Of a stretch of DNA of 64,000 nucleotides, positions 35,025-44,442 are shown piece after piece; position 1 is the stretch's first letter, and each line of letters begins with the position of its first letter. Source of the stretch: Candidatus Aalborgicola danicus (GTDB taxonomy: Bacteria > Pseudomonadota > Gammaproteobacteria > Burkholderiales > Burkholderiaceae_C); contig JADJBC010000045.1 of assembly GCA_016703945.1 (NCBI GenBank), forward strand, positions 124,001 to 188,000, written 5' to 3'. A program made the position numbers and the translations under genes. The notes under the pieces were generated by a model that worked only from the letters and a program-made list of their open reading frames with translations, had not been told where the DNA came from and made no database searches.

Positions 35025-37955
35025 GTGAATGACACAACACTGAAATCACCCTCAGCGTCAGAGAATCCTTGGAAACTGGCTCTGGAAGGCTCGGGGGTTG
35101 GCGTGTGGGACTGGAATGTAGCCACCGGTGAGCAGACCCATTCGCCGCACTGGGAAGAAATGCTGGGTTTTACTGCTGGGGAGCTCCGCAAGGGCTACGC
35201 GGACTTTGCAAACCTGGTACACCCCGACGATTTGAACAGGGTGCAGACGGCAGCCAGAAGTTATGCGAATGGCCAGATTGCGCAGTATGCCGTGGACTTC
35301 AGAATGCGCTGCAAGGATGGTTCCTGGAAGTGGATAGTGACGCGCGGAACGGTCGTTCAGCGTGATGCCGATGGCAACCCCCTGCGGATGATTGGTACCC
35401 ACACCGACATATCGGCGCGCAAACGCGCGGAAGAAAAGTTACTGGCCGTTAATGCACAACTGCTGGAGAACACCCAGGCGCTGGAAACCACACTGACTAG
35501 CATTAGCCAGGGCATCTTGCTGGTGGACGCTGAGGGTCGGGTACGTAAATTCAACAACCGGGTGTGTGAGTTGCTCGACCTGCCCGAAGATTTGCTGGCC
35601 CGGCGCCCAACCGTCAATGAAATGATCCGTTACCAATTGGAGCGCGGCGACTTCGGCCCCGGCGCCCAACTGGTGGACACACAGGCTCGCCACCACCTGA
35701 TCGACTCTGCCAATGGGACGGTGGACGGGCTGCCCAACCACTTTTTGCGCGTGACCCGGGCCGGACGCACACTGGAAGTTCGCACCCAGAACCTGCCTGG
35801 CGGCGGCTTGGTACGCACCTACGCGGACGTCACCGACTATTTTGTGGCTGAAACCGCCCGCCTGCGCCTCAACCAATTGCTGGACGCCACACAGAGCATT
35901 GCCCGCGTGGGCGGCTGGGAACGCGACTTTGTAACAGGCTCCGTGTTCTGGACCGAAGGCGTCTACCGGATGCTGGAACTGTCGCGACAGGAATTTACAC
36001 CCGGCGACCTGACCTCGACACTGCGTTTCTTTACCCTTGAAGCGCAGGAAAAAATCAAACCGGTGCCGCCTGAGAACCCAGACACCACCGAAACCAGCCA
36101 CGACATGGAACTGGAAATGGTGACAGCAAAGGGCCGCCTGATCTGGGTTCGTTTGATGGGTACCACCACCTGGGACCAGGGTCGCCCCATGAAGCGGACT
36201 TCGGTGCTGCAGGACATTACGGAGCAAAAGCTGGCTGAGGCGACGATTCGCGAGAGCGAGGAGCGCTGGAAACTGGCGCTGGAGAGCACGGGCGACGGTG
36301 TGTGGGACTGGTACATCCAGAGCGGCCGGGAGTTCTTGTCGCCGCGCCTGCTGCAAATGCTTGGCTATGACAGCAATGATCTTGACAGCCTGGCGGTTGA
36401 GCTTGATGGCCGCACCCATCCGGATGACGTGGAGCCCATGCGAAAGGCCCGCGATGACCACTTTGAGGGCAGAACGCCGACCTACCATGGCGAGCGGCGC
36501 ATTCTGTGCAAAGACGGCAGCTGGAAGTGGGTGCTGAGCCGCGGCATGGTCATTGCCCGCGACGAGGCGGGCAAGCCGCTGCGCATGATCGGCACCTACA
36601 CCGACATTTCCCTTCGCAAGGCGTCCGAGGCGCTGATCCGCCAGCAGGCCTATTTCGACACACTGACCGGCCTGCCCAACCGCCGTATGCTGCGTGACCG
36701 GCTGGAGCAGGAAATCAAGAAGTGCAACCGCGATGGCCTGCAACTGGCGCTGTTGTTCATTGATCTGGACCACTTCAAGGAAGTCAACGACACCCTGGGC
36801 CACGACCAGGGCGACCTGCTGCTGGTGGAGGCCGGGCGCCGCATTCAAGCTAGCGTGCGCCAGTCGGACACGGTGGCCCGCATGGGCGGGGACGAGTTCA
36901 CCGTGATCTTGGCCGAACTGCCCAACAGCGACCACCTGGAAGGCATTCTGCAAAAAATCCTGCGCACACTGGGTCAGGTGTTCCAACTTGGCAATGAGCA
37001 GGTGTTTGTGTCGGCCAGCATCGGGATCACGATTTACCCGGTGGATGTGGGCCACATCGACGACCTGCTCAAGGCCGCAGACCAGGCACTGTACGTGGCG
37101 AAGGGCGCCGGGCGAAACCGCTTTAGCTTCTTCACCCCCGCGCTGCAAGAGGCGGCACAAACCCGCGTGCGTCTGGCGGGCGATCTGCGCACGGCCCTGG
37201 CGGAGAACCAGTTCCGCGTGGTTTACCAGCCCATCGTCGAGCTGGCCACCGGTTCGATTTACAAGGCCGAAGCACTGATCCGCTGGGACCACCCCAGCCG
37301 CGGTCTGGTCAGCCCGGTAGACTTCATTCCGATCGCAGAATCCAGCGGGCTCATCGTCGATATCGGGGACTGGGTGTTCCAGCAGGCGGCCCGGCAGGTG
37401 CAGCATTGGCGGCACATTCTCTCGCCGCAGTTTCAGATCAGCGTCAACAAGTCCCCGGTGCAGTTTCACCACGATGGTGCTGGTCGCACCCCGTGGGCTC
37501 TGCTGTTGGCAGAGCAGGGCCTGTCGGGCGACTGCATCGTGGTGGAGATCACCGAGGGCCTGCTGCTCAACACCAGCGCAAACGTGGCCAACACCCTGCT
37601 GGCGCTGCGCGATGCGGGCATTCGTGTGTCGCTGGACGACTTTGGCACCGGCTACTCGTCGCTGTCCTACTTGCAGAAATTCGACATCGACCTGATCAAG
37701 ATCGACCAGACCTTTGTGCGCAACCTGAGCGCAGGCTCCACCGATCTGGCGCTGTGCAAGGCAATCATCGTGATGGCGCATGCGCTGGGCATGCAAGTGA
37801 TTGCCGAAGGCGTGGAAACCGCACAGCAACGCGACCTACTGGCCAGCGTTGGGTGTGATTTTGTGCAGGGCTATCTGTACGCCCGGCCGATGCCGGCTGC
37901 GGACTTTGAGGTCTTCATGGCGAACTACACCCCCAGTGCCGCGTCAGGGCGCTGA
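35025..37955 (+). CDS. PAS-GGDEF-EAL cyclic-di-GMP signalling protein
   Basis: A 976-residue soluble protein starting at GTG (35025). Several PAS domains with PAC motifs (SGVGVWDWN near 20, repeated near 415) are followed by GGDEF (near residue 622) and EAL (near residue 746). The diguanylate cyclase motif is ARMGGDEFTV with an I-site RQSD five residues upstream, so product inhibition is possible. The phosphodiesterase motif is AEALIRW with DDFGTGYSSLSYL and AEGVET, so both activities could be present. No transmembrane segments were seen. Confidence 0.93.
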   Translation: MNDTTLKSPSASENPWKLALEGSGVGVWDWNVATGEQTHSPHWEEMLGFTAGELRKGYADFANLVHPDDLNRVQTAARSYANGQIAQYAVDFRMRCKDGSWKWIVTRGTVVQRDADGNPLRMIGTHTDISARKRAEEKLLAVNAQLLENTQALETTLTSISQGILLVDAEGRVRKFNNRVCELLDLPEDLLARRPTVNEMIRYQLERGDFGPGAQLVDTQARHHLIDSANGTVDGLPNHFLRVTRAGRTLEVRTQNLPGGGLVRTYADVTDYFVAETARLRLNQLLDATQSIARVGGWERDFVTGSVFWTEGVYRMLELSRQEFTPGDLTSTLRFFTLEAQEKIKPVPPENPDTTETSHDMELEMVTAKGRLIWVRLMGTTTWDQGRPMKRTSVLQDITEQKLAEATIRESEERWKLALESTGDGVWDWYIQSGREFLSPRLLQMLGYDSNDLDSLAVELDGRTHPDDVEPMRKARDDHFEGRTPTYHGERRILCKDGSWKWVLSRGMVIARDEAGKPLRMIGTYTDISLRKASEALIRQQAYFDTLTGLPNRRMLRDRLEQEIKKCNRDGLQLALLFIDLDHFKEVNDTLGHDQGDLLLVEAGRRIQASVRQSDTVARMGGDEFTVILAELPNSDHLEGILQKILRTLGQVFQLGNEQVFVSASIGITIYPVDVGHIDDLLKAADQALYVAKGAGRNRFSFFTPALQEAAQTRVRLAGDLRTALAENQFRVVYQPIVELATGSIYKAEALIRWDHPSRGLVSPVDFIPIAESSGLIVDIGDWVFQQAARQVQHWRHILSPQFQISVNKSPVQFHHDGAGRTPWALLLAEQGLSGDCIVVEITEGLLLNTSANVANTLLALRDAGIRVSLDDFGTGYSSLSYLQKFDIDLIKIDQTFVRNLSAGSTDLALCKAIIVMAHALGMQVIAEGVETAQQRDLLASVGCDFVQGYLYARPMPAADFEVFMANYTPSAASGR

Positions 37956-39197
37956 GCGCAGCGCCTCGTCCAGCACCTCGACCCAGTGGCGCACCGGTGT
38001 GGCGGTGCCGCTTTGCAGGTGTGTGATGCAGCCGATGTTGGCCGAGACAATGACCTCCTGTTGCAACGCACCCAAGTGGCCCAACTTGCGGTCACGCAAC
38101 GCATAGGCCATTTTTGGCTGCAGCACGCTAAAGGTGCCAGCCGAGCCACAGCACAGGTGGCTCTCGTTCAACGCGGTGCGGATGTCAAAGCCCAATGCGC
38201 CCAGATGCTCCTCCACGCCGCCCTTGAGCTTTTGGCCGTGCTGCAGGCTGCAGGGTGGGTGGAAGGCCAGCTTCGGCGCCCGGCTGCGGATGCGCTGCGT
38301 CAGCGCCGCGTCCCCCGCCTGCAGGGCCTGGACGATAACGGGCAGCAACTCGCTCAGGTCTTTGGTCAATTCACTGATGCGTGCGGCCTTGGCTGCGTAG
38401 GCCGGGTCGTCTTGAAGGATGTGACCGTATTCCTTGACCGTGACGCCACAGCCCGAGGCGTTCATCACAATGGCTTCGACGCTGCCATCCGCCACCTGGG
38501 GCCACCAGGCGTCGATGTTGGCGCACATCTCGGCTTTTCCACCGTCCTGGTCATTCAGGTGGAACTTGACCGCCCCACAGCAGCCGGCCTTGGGCGCCAC
38601 CACGGTCTGGATGCCCACCGCGTCCAGCACGCGGGCGGTGGAACTGTTAATGTTGGGGCCCATCGCGGGCTGGGCGCAGCCGGCCAGCATCAGCACCTTG
38701 CGCGCATGCCGGCGCGTGGGCCAGGTGCCAGCGTCCTGCTTGGGGGGCACCTTGGCCTTCAAGGCGGCGGGCATCAGCGGGCGCACCAGTTGGCCCAGCG
38801 CCATGGCCGGGCCAAACAGCGGCGAAGGAATGCCTTCTTTCAACGCCCAGCGCACGACGCGCTCGGTCGCGGGGCGCGGCACCTTGGCGTCCACCAGCTT
38901 GCGGCCAATGTCCAGCAGGTGGCCGTAGTCCACACCGCTGGGGCAGGTGCTCTCGCAATTGCGGCAGGTGGTGCAGCGGTCCAGGTGCAGTTGGGTCTTG
39001 CGCGTGGGCTCCTGACCTTCGAGCACCTGCTTCATCAGGTAAATGCGTCCGCGCGGGCCGTCCAGCTCGTCACCCAGCAACTGGTAGGTGGGGCAGGTGG
39101 CGGTGCAGAAGCCGCAATGCACACACTTGCGCAGAATCGCTTCTGCGGCCATGCCATCTGGCGTGTTCTGGTATTCAGGGGCAAGCGTGGTTTGCAT
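37944..39197 (-). CDS. glcF: Glycolate oxidase iron-sulfur subunit
   Basis: Electron-transfer subunit of glycolate oxidase. The 417-residue protein has two 4Fe-4S motifs: CVHCGFCTATCP near residue 25 and CTTCRNCESTCP near residue 76. The C-terminal cysteine-rich repeats (CCGAVKFHLND and CCGSAGTFSVLQ) are present. It starts 25 bases after glcE. Together with GlcD and GlcE it oxidises glycolate to glyoxylate; the GlcD subunit is not adjacent here. Length and motif set are normal. Confidence 0.95.
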   Translation of the reverse strand: MQTTLAPEYQNTPDGMAAEAILRKCVHCGFCTATCPTYQLLGDELDGPRGRIYLMKQVLEGQEPTRKTQLHLDRCTTCRNCESTCPSGVDYGHLLDIGRKLVDAKVPRPATERVVRWALKEGIPSPLFGPAMALGQLVRPLMPAALKAKVPPKQDAGTWPTRRHARKVLMLAGCAQPAMGPNINSSTARVLDAVGIQTVVAPKAGCCGAVKFHLNDQDGGKAEMCANIDAWWPQVADGSVEAIVMNASGCGVTVKEYGHILQDDPAYAAKAARISELTKDLSELLPVIVQALQAGDAALTQRIRSRAPKLAFHPPCSLQHGQKLKGGVEEHLGALGFDIRTALNESHLCCGSAGTFSVLQPKMAYALRDRKLGHLGALQQEVIVSANIGCITHLQSGTATPVRHWVEVLDEALRSAP

Positions 39198-39222
39198 GGG
39201 TCAAAAAGCCGGGTAGAAGGGA

Positions 39223-40389
39223 TTACCAGGCGTCAAACAGACGGCCGGGGTTGAAGATGCCTTGCGGGTCCAGGCTGGCCTTGAGGCGCTGCTGGATAAC
39301 CATCACCGTCGGATCCTGCATGCCAAATTGACCTCCAGCCCTCGTGGAACCTGCGCAAGGCGCTACGAAAACAGTAGCACTTCCGCCGTATGCCGCAGCC
39401 TGGGCCTGCAACTTGGGACCGGCCTCCAGCGGCGCCCACAACCAACGCAGGCCGCCGTGCCACTCGATCAGCGGGCTCGACGGCAGGTCCAGCACCGGTG
39501 CGGTTTGCGCGACACTCAGGCGCCACAGGGCCAGATTTGGATCAGCCGGGCGGGCAAAAAAAGGCAGTTGCTGGTTGCGACACAGCTTCCAATCGGCTTG
39601 GGCCTGTGCGTTTTCCATGCGTTGACCAGTGACTTCGGCCAGCATCTTCTGGCAGGCGGCATCCACCGCCGCCACGGCGCCCCGCAGGCGCACAAACAGC
39701 AGGTCCTGGCCTGCAGCGCCAGCGCTGTGGTCATGCACCCAGCAACTGGCATTGAGCGGCAGCGGCTGGCCGCCCCAGCGGTGCAGGCAATCCAACGCAC
39801 TGGCCTGGTCCAGCGCAAACACCAGCGTGGCCTCGGCCGGCGCCACCGGCAGCACCTTGAGTGAGACCTCGGTGATCAACCCCAACGTGCCCATGCTGCC
39901 CACCATCATGCGGGAGACGTCGTAACCCGCTACGTTTTTCATGACCTGGCCGCCATAGACCAGCTCTTCGCCAAGGCCATTGACCATGTGCAGGCCCAGC
40001 ACGTATTCGCGTACCGCACCGGCGCTGGCGCGAGCCGGGCCACTCAAGCCGGCAGCGACCATGCCGCCTACGGTCGCTGCGCTCCCTGCGGCGGTGCCGA
40101 CGGACGACCAGCCGAAATGCGGCGGCTCAAACGGCAGGCACTGACCACGCTCCAGCAGCAGGGCCTCCAGCTCCACCAGCTTGGTGCCAGCACCCACGGT
40201 GACCACCAGTTCGGTGGGTTCATAGCTCAGGATGCCGGACAGGCCGGTGGTATCGAGCAACGCGCCGTCCAGGCGGTTGCCATAAAAGTCCTTGGAACCA
40301 CCGCCGCGGATGCGCAGCGGGGTGCGGTCGGCTAGCGCGGCGCGGATGCGATCGGAAATGTAATTAAGCGTGGATTCCATGGTCTGCAT
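39223..40389 (-). CDS. glcE: Glycolate oxidase FAD-binding subunit GlcE
   Basis: A 388-residue FAD-linked subunit. The N-terminal PCMH-type domain has LRIRGGGSKDFYGN, PPHFGWSSVGTAAG and VGGMVAAGLSGPAR; the C-terminus ends IFNPGRLFDAW. Near residues 340-357 the sequence VAPCAGSTRAGGQF is longer than expected, and its DNA is a copy of the dispersed repeat (copy D). The frame is intact. glcF follows directly. The product would pair with GlcF and GlcD. Confidence 0.94.
   Translation of the reverse strand: MQTMESTLNYISDRIRAALADRTPLRIRGGGSKDFYGNRLDGALLDTTGLSGILSYEPTELVVTVGAGTKLVELEALLLERGQCLPFEPPHFGWSSVGTAAGSAATVGGMVAAGLSGPARASAGAVREYVLGLHMVNGLGEELVYGGQVMKNVAGYDVSRMMVGSMGTLGLITEVSLKVLPVAPAEATLVFALDQASALDCLHRWGGQPLPLNASCWVHDHSAGAAGQDLLFVRLRGAVAAVDAACQKMLAEVTGQRMENAQAQADWKLCRNQQLPFFARPADPNLALWRLSVAQTAPVLDLPSSPLIEWHGGLRWLWAPLEAGPKLQAQAAAYGGSATVFVAPCAGSTRAGGQFGMQDPTVMVIQQRLKASLDPQGIFNPGRLFDAW
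39324..39374 (-). repeat. Dispersed ATAGCT repeat, copy D, inside glcE
   Basis: Minus-strand copy within glcE. In the coding direction it reads TTTTCGTAGCGCCTTGCGCA and then TTCCACGAGGGCTGGAGG; TCC ACG AGG GCT is read as Ser-Thr-Arg-Ala, in the same frame as copy A in alr. Flanking glcE sequence is GC-rich and conserved. Confidence 0.65.
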
Positions 40390-40600
40390 GCCTCAGATGG
40401 TAGCGGGGCCACTGCTGGGGCAGCGTGAATTTTTTGAAACCACTTGGCGAAATAATTGATGCAGCATTGCGCGACATCAAACATGCCTTGCGAGACTGCG
40501 GGTGCGCCACTACACGGTCATTCGGCTTGGCGTGTAATAGAGTATGTGCTTTCGATGGCCTTTATCGGCCGTCCCACCGAACCAACTTTGGAGACTCAAG

Positions 40601-40960
40601 ATGCAAGTACAAGTCCATACCGACGACCACATTCAAGGTGGCGAATCCCTGGCCCAATGGGTGCAGACTGAAGCCAGCACCCGCCTGGCCCGTTTTCAAG
40701 AGACCCTGACCCGTCTCGAAGTTTTTCTGACCGACCTGGATGGCGGCAAGTCCGGCGTGAACGACAAACGCTGTCGCCTGGAAGCCCGTCTGGCCGGCCG
40801 TCAGCCGGTGTCCGTCACTGCCGACGCCGACAAGATGGCCGGCGCCGTCACAGCAGCGGTCGAAAAACTCACACGCCTGTTGGACACCGAGCTGGGCCGC
40901 GTCAAGGACCGCAATGGACGCGACACCATCCGTGCCGCGCAGGAGCCGCAAGAAGAGTAA
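40601..40960 (+). CDS. hpf: Ribosome hibernation-promoting factor (HPF/RaiA-like)
   Basis: A 119-residue protein of the sigma-54 modulation/HPF family that binds the 30S subunit and inactivates ribosomes in stationary phase. The start MQVQVHTDDHIQGGE at 40601 is preceded by GGAG; a longer frame is not supported. The beta-alpha fold pattern (AVEKLTRLLDTEL near the C-terminus) is present. Short form, lacking the long C-terminal dimerisation domain of type-II HPF. The C-terminus is rich in E, R and Q. Confidence 0.9.
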   Translation: MQVQVHTDDHIQGGESLAQWVQTEASTRLARFQETLTRLEVFLTDLDGGKSGVNDKRCRLEARLAGRQPVSVTADADKMAGAVTAAVEKLTRLLDTELGRVKDRNGRDTIRAAQEPQEE

Positions 40961-41010
40961 GGAATAGCCCCCACGCTTGTCATTTCGTTTACTGCGCTGG
41001 GGGGCTTACC

Positions 41011-41943
41011 TCAGTCAACGAAGAAGTTGACCGGCAGGCCGGGCACGTCCAGCCGCATTGAGAAGACACAACCCGACTGCGGAAACGCCGCCAGTTCGGC
41101 CGCGCTGCGCCCATGGCGCGCCGTGGTCACATACAGTGTTTTGAGGTCCTCGCCGCCAAAACACGGCATGGTGGGACATTGGGCTGGAACCGGATACTCG
41201 GCCACCAGACGGCCATCGGGCGAAAATTGGCAGATGCGCTGGCCTTCAAACATGGCGGCGAAGTAATTGCCTTGCACATCCACTGCTGCGCCATCCGGGC
41301 GACCACCGTAGGCGGCCTGGCCGTTGACACGGGGGGCATTCCACTGCCAAGCAGCGGGTTTGAGCGGCAATTGCTGGAAGATGCGGTGGCTGCTCAGCAC
41401 ATTGGCTTCTAAGTCATGGTCCCAGGCGTGGACCACATGGTTGGGCGTGTCGGCCCAGTAGGCGGTGTGGCCATCGGGGCTCCAGGCCAGGCCGTTACCG
41501 GTCAGCGCATTGCTCGCGTGGCACGTGACCTCGGGTGCACGGCCGCCACGGCAATCGATGGAGAAGAGCGCGGCAGCACGGCCGGTTTTGGGCTCATCGA
41601 TGGTGCCCACCCAGAAGCGCCCCAGCGCATCACACTTGCCATCGTTGGCGCGGACGGTAGCGGGGTCGTAGGGCAGGGTGGTGATGGGCAGCAACGCGCC
41701 GCGCCAATCGGGGGCACGAAAAATGCCGTGGCGCAGCGCGATGACCAGGCCGCCAGCGGCCGCTGGCGCAATACAACCGGGCTCGCCGGGCATGTCCCAG
41801 GTCTCGACCGTTCCCATGTAGACGTTGGCGCGCAGGATTTTTTTGCCTGGAATGTCCACCCAGTACAGGGTTTGTTCGGTGGGGTGCCAGAACGGCGACT
41901 CGCCAAGCCCAAAGGTTTCGAAGCTTACGGTTTGCCAGTTCAT
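41011..41943 (-). CDS. SMP-30/gluconolactonase/LRE family protein
   Basis: A 310-residue six-bladed beta-propeller hydrolase. Start MNWQTVSFETFGLGESPFW at 41943 overlaps the aldose epimerase stop in ATGA. The family motifs are LGESPFWHPTEQTLYWVDIP (metal site), NDGKCDALGRFWVGTI and LTGNGLAWSPDGHTAYWADT. Members hydrolyse sugar lactones such as gluconolactone with a divalent metal. The adjacent epimerase suggests a sugar-lactone route, but no dehydrogenase or transporter lies beside them, so the substrate is unknown. Confidence 0.92.
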   Translation of the reverse strand: MNWQTVSFETFGLGESPFWHPTEQTLYWVDIPGKKILRANVYMGTVETWDMPGEPGCIAPAAAGGLVIALRHGIFRAPDWRGALLPITTLPYDPATVRANDGKCDALGRFWVGTIDEPKTGRAAALFSIDCRGGRAPEVTCHASNALTGNGLAWSPDGHTAYWADTPNHVVHAWDHDLEANVLSSHRIFQQLPLKPAAWQWNAPRVNGQAAYGGRPDGAAVDVQGNYFAAMFEGQRICQFSPDGRLVAEYPVPAQCPTMPCFGGEDLKTLYVTTARHGRSAAELAAFPQSGCVFSMRLDVPGLPVNFFVD

Positions 41944-42806
41944 CCCACACGCTCCACGGTGATACGCATGTCGCAAGAAAATGTCTGCCCGGGCTGCAGG
42001 ATGCAGACGCCCAGCTCTTCGGCACTGACGCCGGTCTGCGCCACCATGTTCATGGCGTTGTTGACATGGCTGACCGGCTCCACGGCCACCGTATCACGCG
42101 CTGGTGTGGTGTAGACCACCAGGCGGCTCAGGCTGGACGTGATGGTGGTGCGCAACACATCGTCGAACAGACGGGCCGCGCCATTCCAGCCGTCAAAACA
42201 GTGGTCCACTTCCAAAGTACTGGCATCGGCATCAACCCCGGTACTGGGGCCGCGGTGCGTGGGCAGTTTGTCCGCCCCCATATCCCAGCGCCCGGTCGCG
42301 GCAAACACAAGCCGGCTGTTGGCGCGTTTCACAAAATACGGGTGCCAACCCAGCCCTACCGGTGCCGATACGGCCGACTGGTTGGTGATGCTCAGGCTCA
42401 TCTCCAGTGCGTCGGTGTCCAGCTTGAAGGCCTGCGAAGCGTCGAAGTCAAACGGCCAGGCAGGGTCGGCTTTGTGCTCGTAGGACAACAAGGCGAAGGT
42501 GTCGGTCGCATCCAACACGCCCCACGCGCGCTCCCAGCCGACCCCATGGATGGAATGGGCGTCGGGTGCCCAGTTCTTGATCAGCGGGTGATCGGTGCCC
42601 TGCCACTGCAGCGTTGCATTGCCGATACGGTTGGAAAACGGTACCAGCGGGTAACTGGCCGACTGGCGCACCGAGTGCAGATCAGCGGCTGGTGTGGAGC
42701 GCAGCACCGGCACATCACCCAGCCACAGGCCGGCAATACAACCGCCCAACTCGGGTTTGAGTTCGCAGCGCAGGTCGCCGTGGTGCAGAGTCAGGGAGGT
42801 GGACAT
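41940..42806 (-). CDS. Aldose 1-epimerase (mutarotase family)
   Basis: A 288-residue galactose-mutarotase-like protein. The catalytic pattern is present in part: PLVPFSNRIGNA, SIHGVGWERAW and HPYFVKRANS. The C-terminal EELGVCILQPGQTFSCDM is typical. The enzyme would interconvert alpha and beta sugar anomers. It overlaps the SMP-30 gene by four bases, so the two work on related substrates. Similar pairs accompany sugar ABC transporters and dehydrogenases, which are absent here. Confidence 0.9.
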   Translation of the reverse strand: MSTSLTLHHGDLRCELKPELGGCIAGLWLGDVPVLRSTPAADLHSVRQSASYPLVPFSNRIGNATLQWQGTDHPLIKNWAPDAHSIHGVGWERAWGVLDATDTFALLSYEHKADPAWPFDFDASQAFKLDTDALEMSLSITNQSAVSAPVGLGWHPYFVKRANSRLVFAATGRWDMGADKLPTHRGPSTGVDADASTLEVDHCFDGWNGAARLFDDVLRTTITSSLSRLVVYTTPARDTVAVEPVSHVNNAMNMVAQTGVSAEELGVCILQPGQTFSCDMRITVERVG

Positions 42807-42932
42807 GGTTGGGTTCTCGTGAAGCGGATCATTGGAAATTGTGCACTGCGCAGCACAGGTAACCCGTTGGTACCCACAACTATTTCATCGCCGCGCTGCT
42901 GATTTGCCCCCACCGTCGCTCACTGCGTGTAG

Positions 42933-42988
42933 CTCCCTGCCCCCCGAGGGGGTCGCTTTTCGCCTTGGGACGGCCCGGCGGCGAAAAC
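42933..42988. repeat. GC-rich palindromic intergenic element
   Basis: In the gap upstream of pilU, CCCCCGAGGGGG (42941-42952) and the following CGCTTTTCGCCTTGGGACGG with GGCGGCGAAAAC form a compact GC-rich block. Similar blocks with CCCCCGAGGGGG and CTTGGG(A/G)CGGCCCGGCGG recur in Comamonadaceae genomes (from memory). A single copy is seen here. Confidence 0.4.
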
Positions 42989-43044
42989 TAGCGCCAAGCC
43001 CACACTGCCTTGACCATTGAAAAGATGCAGAAGATACTTCGCGC

Positions 43045-44327
43045 ATGGCTACAACCCTCAACGAAGAACAAGCCCGCGCCTACATGCACAAGCTGCTGGG
43101 CGCGATGAGTCAGGCCGGTGGCTCCGATCTGTTTATCTCACACGACTTTCCGCCCAGCATGAAGTCGCACGGTGCGATGCAGCCCCTGTCGGGTCAAAAA
43201 CTCAGTGGTGAAGTGACCCGGGTGTTGGCCCACTCGCTGATGAATGAGCGCCAGCGCGAAGAATTCGCCAAAGAGATGGAATGCAATTTTGCGATCTCCA
43301 TTCCCGGCGTCTCGCGCTTTCGGGTCAATGTGTATGTGCAGCAGCAAAACGTGGCCATGGTGGTGCGCACCATCGCGTCCGAAATCCCGAACTTTGAAAA
43401 ACTGGACCTGCCACCGGTGCTCAAAGACGTGATCATGAACAAGCGTGGCCTGGTGCTGGTGGTGGGCGGCACGGGGTCCGGCAAATCGACGACGCTGGCG
43501 GCCCTGATCGACTACCGCAACGCCCAGTCGGCCGGTCACATCATCACGGTCGAAGACCCGGTGGAATACGTCCACACCTCCAAAAAATCGCTGATCAGCC
43601 ACCGCGAGGTGGGCGTAGACACCCATTCCTGGCACCATGCGCTGAAGAACACGCTGCGCCAGGCGCCCGATGTGATTCTGATCGGCGAAATTCGCGACCC
43701 GGAAACCATGGAGCACGCCATTGCATTTGCGGAAACTGGTCACCTGTGCCTGGGCACCCTGCACGCAAACAGTGCCAACCAGGCGATTGACCGCATCATC
43801 AATTTCTTCCCTGAGGAGCGACGCAACCAGTTGCTGATGGACTTGTCGGCCAATTTGCGCTCCATCGTGTCGCAGCGCCTGGTGCGCACGGAGGACGGCA
43901 AGGGGCGCAAGGCGGCCATTGAGATTTTGCTCAATACGCCGACCATAGCGGAGCGTATCTTCAAAGGGGCCTTTGGCGAAATCAAGGCCTTGATGGAGAA
44001 GTCCCGCGAGCTGGGCATGCGCACCTTTGACTGGGCCCTGTTCGAGCTGTACAACGAGGGGCACATAGGCTACGAAGAGGCGCTGCGCAATGCGGACTCA
44101 GCGAACGAATTGCGTTTGGCCATGAAACTCAAAAGCAAACGCGGTGAGCCGCGAGCGCCGCCAGCGGGCCGACCTTGTCCTTTGACAAGGAGCCCACGGC
44201 TGAGGAATTGGAAGCCCTGCGCGAGGCGGAACGCGTCAAACAGGCGCAGCGCAAGCGGGAACTGGAAGACCAGGAACTGGAACGCAGGATGAAGGAAAAG
44301 GGTGTGGACAGCCGGTTTGGCACTTGA
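43045..44327 (+). CDS. pilU: Type IV pilus retraction ATPase PilU, 3' frameshift
   Basis: Secretion ATPase helping PilT retract type IV pili. The N-terminal two-thirds are intact: Walker A GGTGSGKSTT near residue 140, Asp box ITVEDPVEYV, Walker B LIGEIRDPETM and His box LCLGTLHANS. After KSKRGEP (about 44145) the frame runs into non-PilU sequence and stops at 44292. In another frame from about 44150 the expected acidic C-terminus appears (FDKEPTAEELEALREAERVK and so on) and stops at 44327. One missing base near 44145-44158 explains this. pilT is not next to it. Confidence 0.9.
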
Positions 44328-44354
44328 CGCAGTCTTGGCCTTTTACGCAAACAA

Positions 44355-44389
44355 AACGGCCCGAAAAACACTGGTTTTTTCGGGCCGTT
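44355..44389. terminator. Bidirectional rho-independent terminator
   Basis: AACGGCCCGAAAAA pairs with TTTTTTCGGGCCGTT around a CACTGG loop. Runs of A on one side and T on the other suit termination in both directions: pilU from the left and amtB from the right. A second inverted repeat (44412-44438, 10-bp arms) lies nearer the amtB stop. Confidence 0.85.
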
Positions 44390-44411
44390 GTTGCTTCCAG
44401 GGAAGCAAGTG

Positions 44412-44438
44412 AACAGACGGCGTGTGGCGCCGTCTGTT
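44412..44438. repeat. Inverted repeat next to amtB stop
   Basis: Arms AACAGACGGC (44412-44421) and GCCGTCTGTT (44429-44438) form a ten-base stem with a seven-base loop just before the amtB stop on the minus strand. It is not followed by T residues, so it may stabilise the amtB mRNA 3' end next to the terminator at 44355-44389. Confidence 0.6.
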
Positions 44439-44442
44439 TAGC

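Noticed and set aside
35439..37829. A 796-codon open frame on the minus strand opposite the PAS-GGDEF-EAL gene
   Set aside because: It mirrors the reading phase of a well-supported gene with complete GGDEF and EAL motifs. Long antisense frames are common in GC-rich DNA and its translation shows no domain.
40965..41007. Imperfect GC-rich hairpin between hpf and the SMP-30 gene as a terminator
   Set aside because: The stem has mismatches (AGCCCCC with GGGGGGCT) and no T-tract follows on either strand, so it is not supported as a rho-independent terminator.
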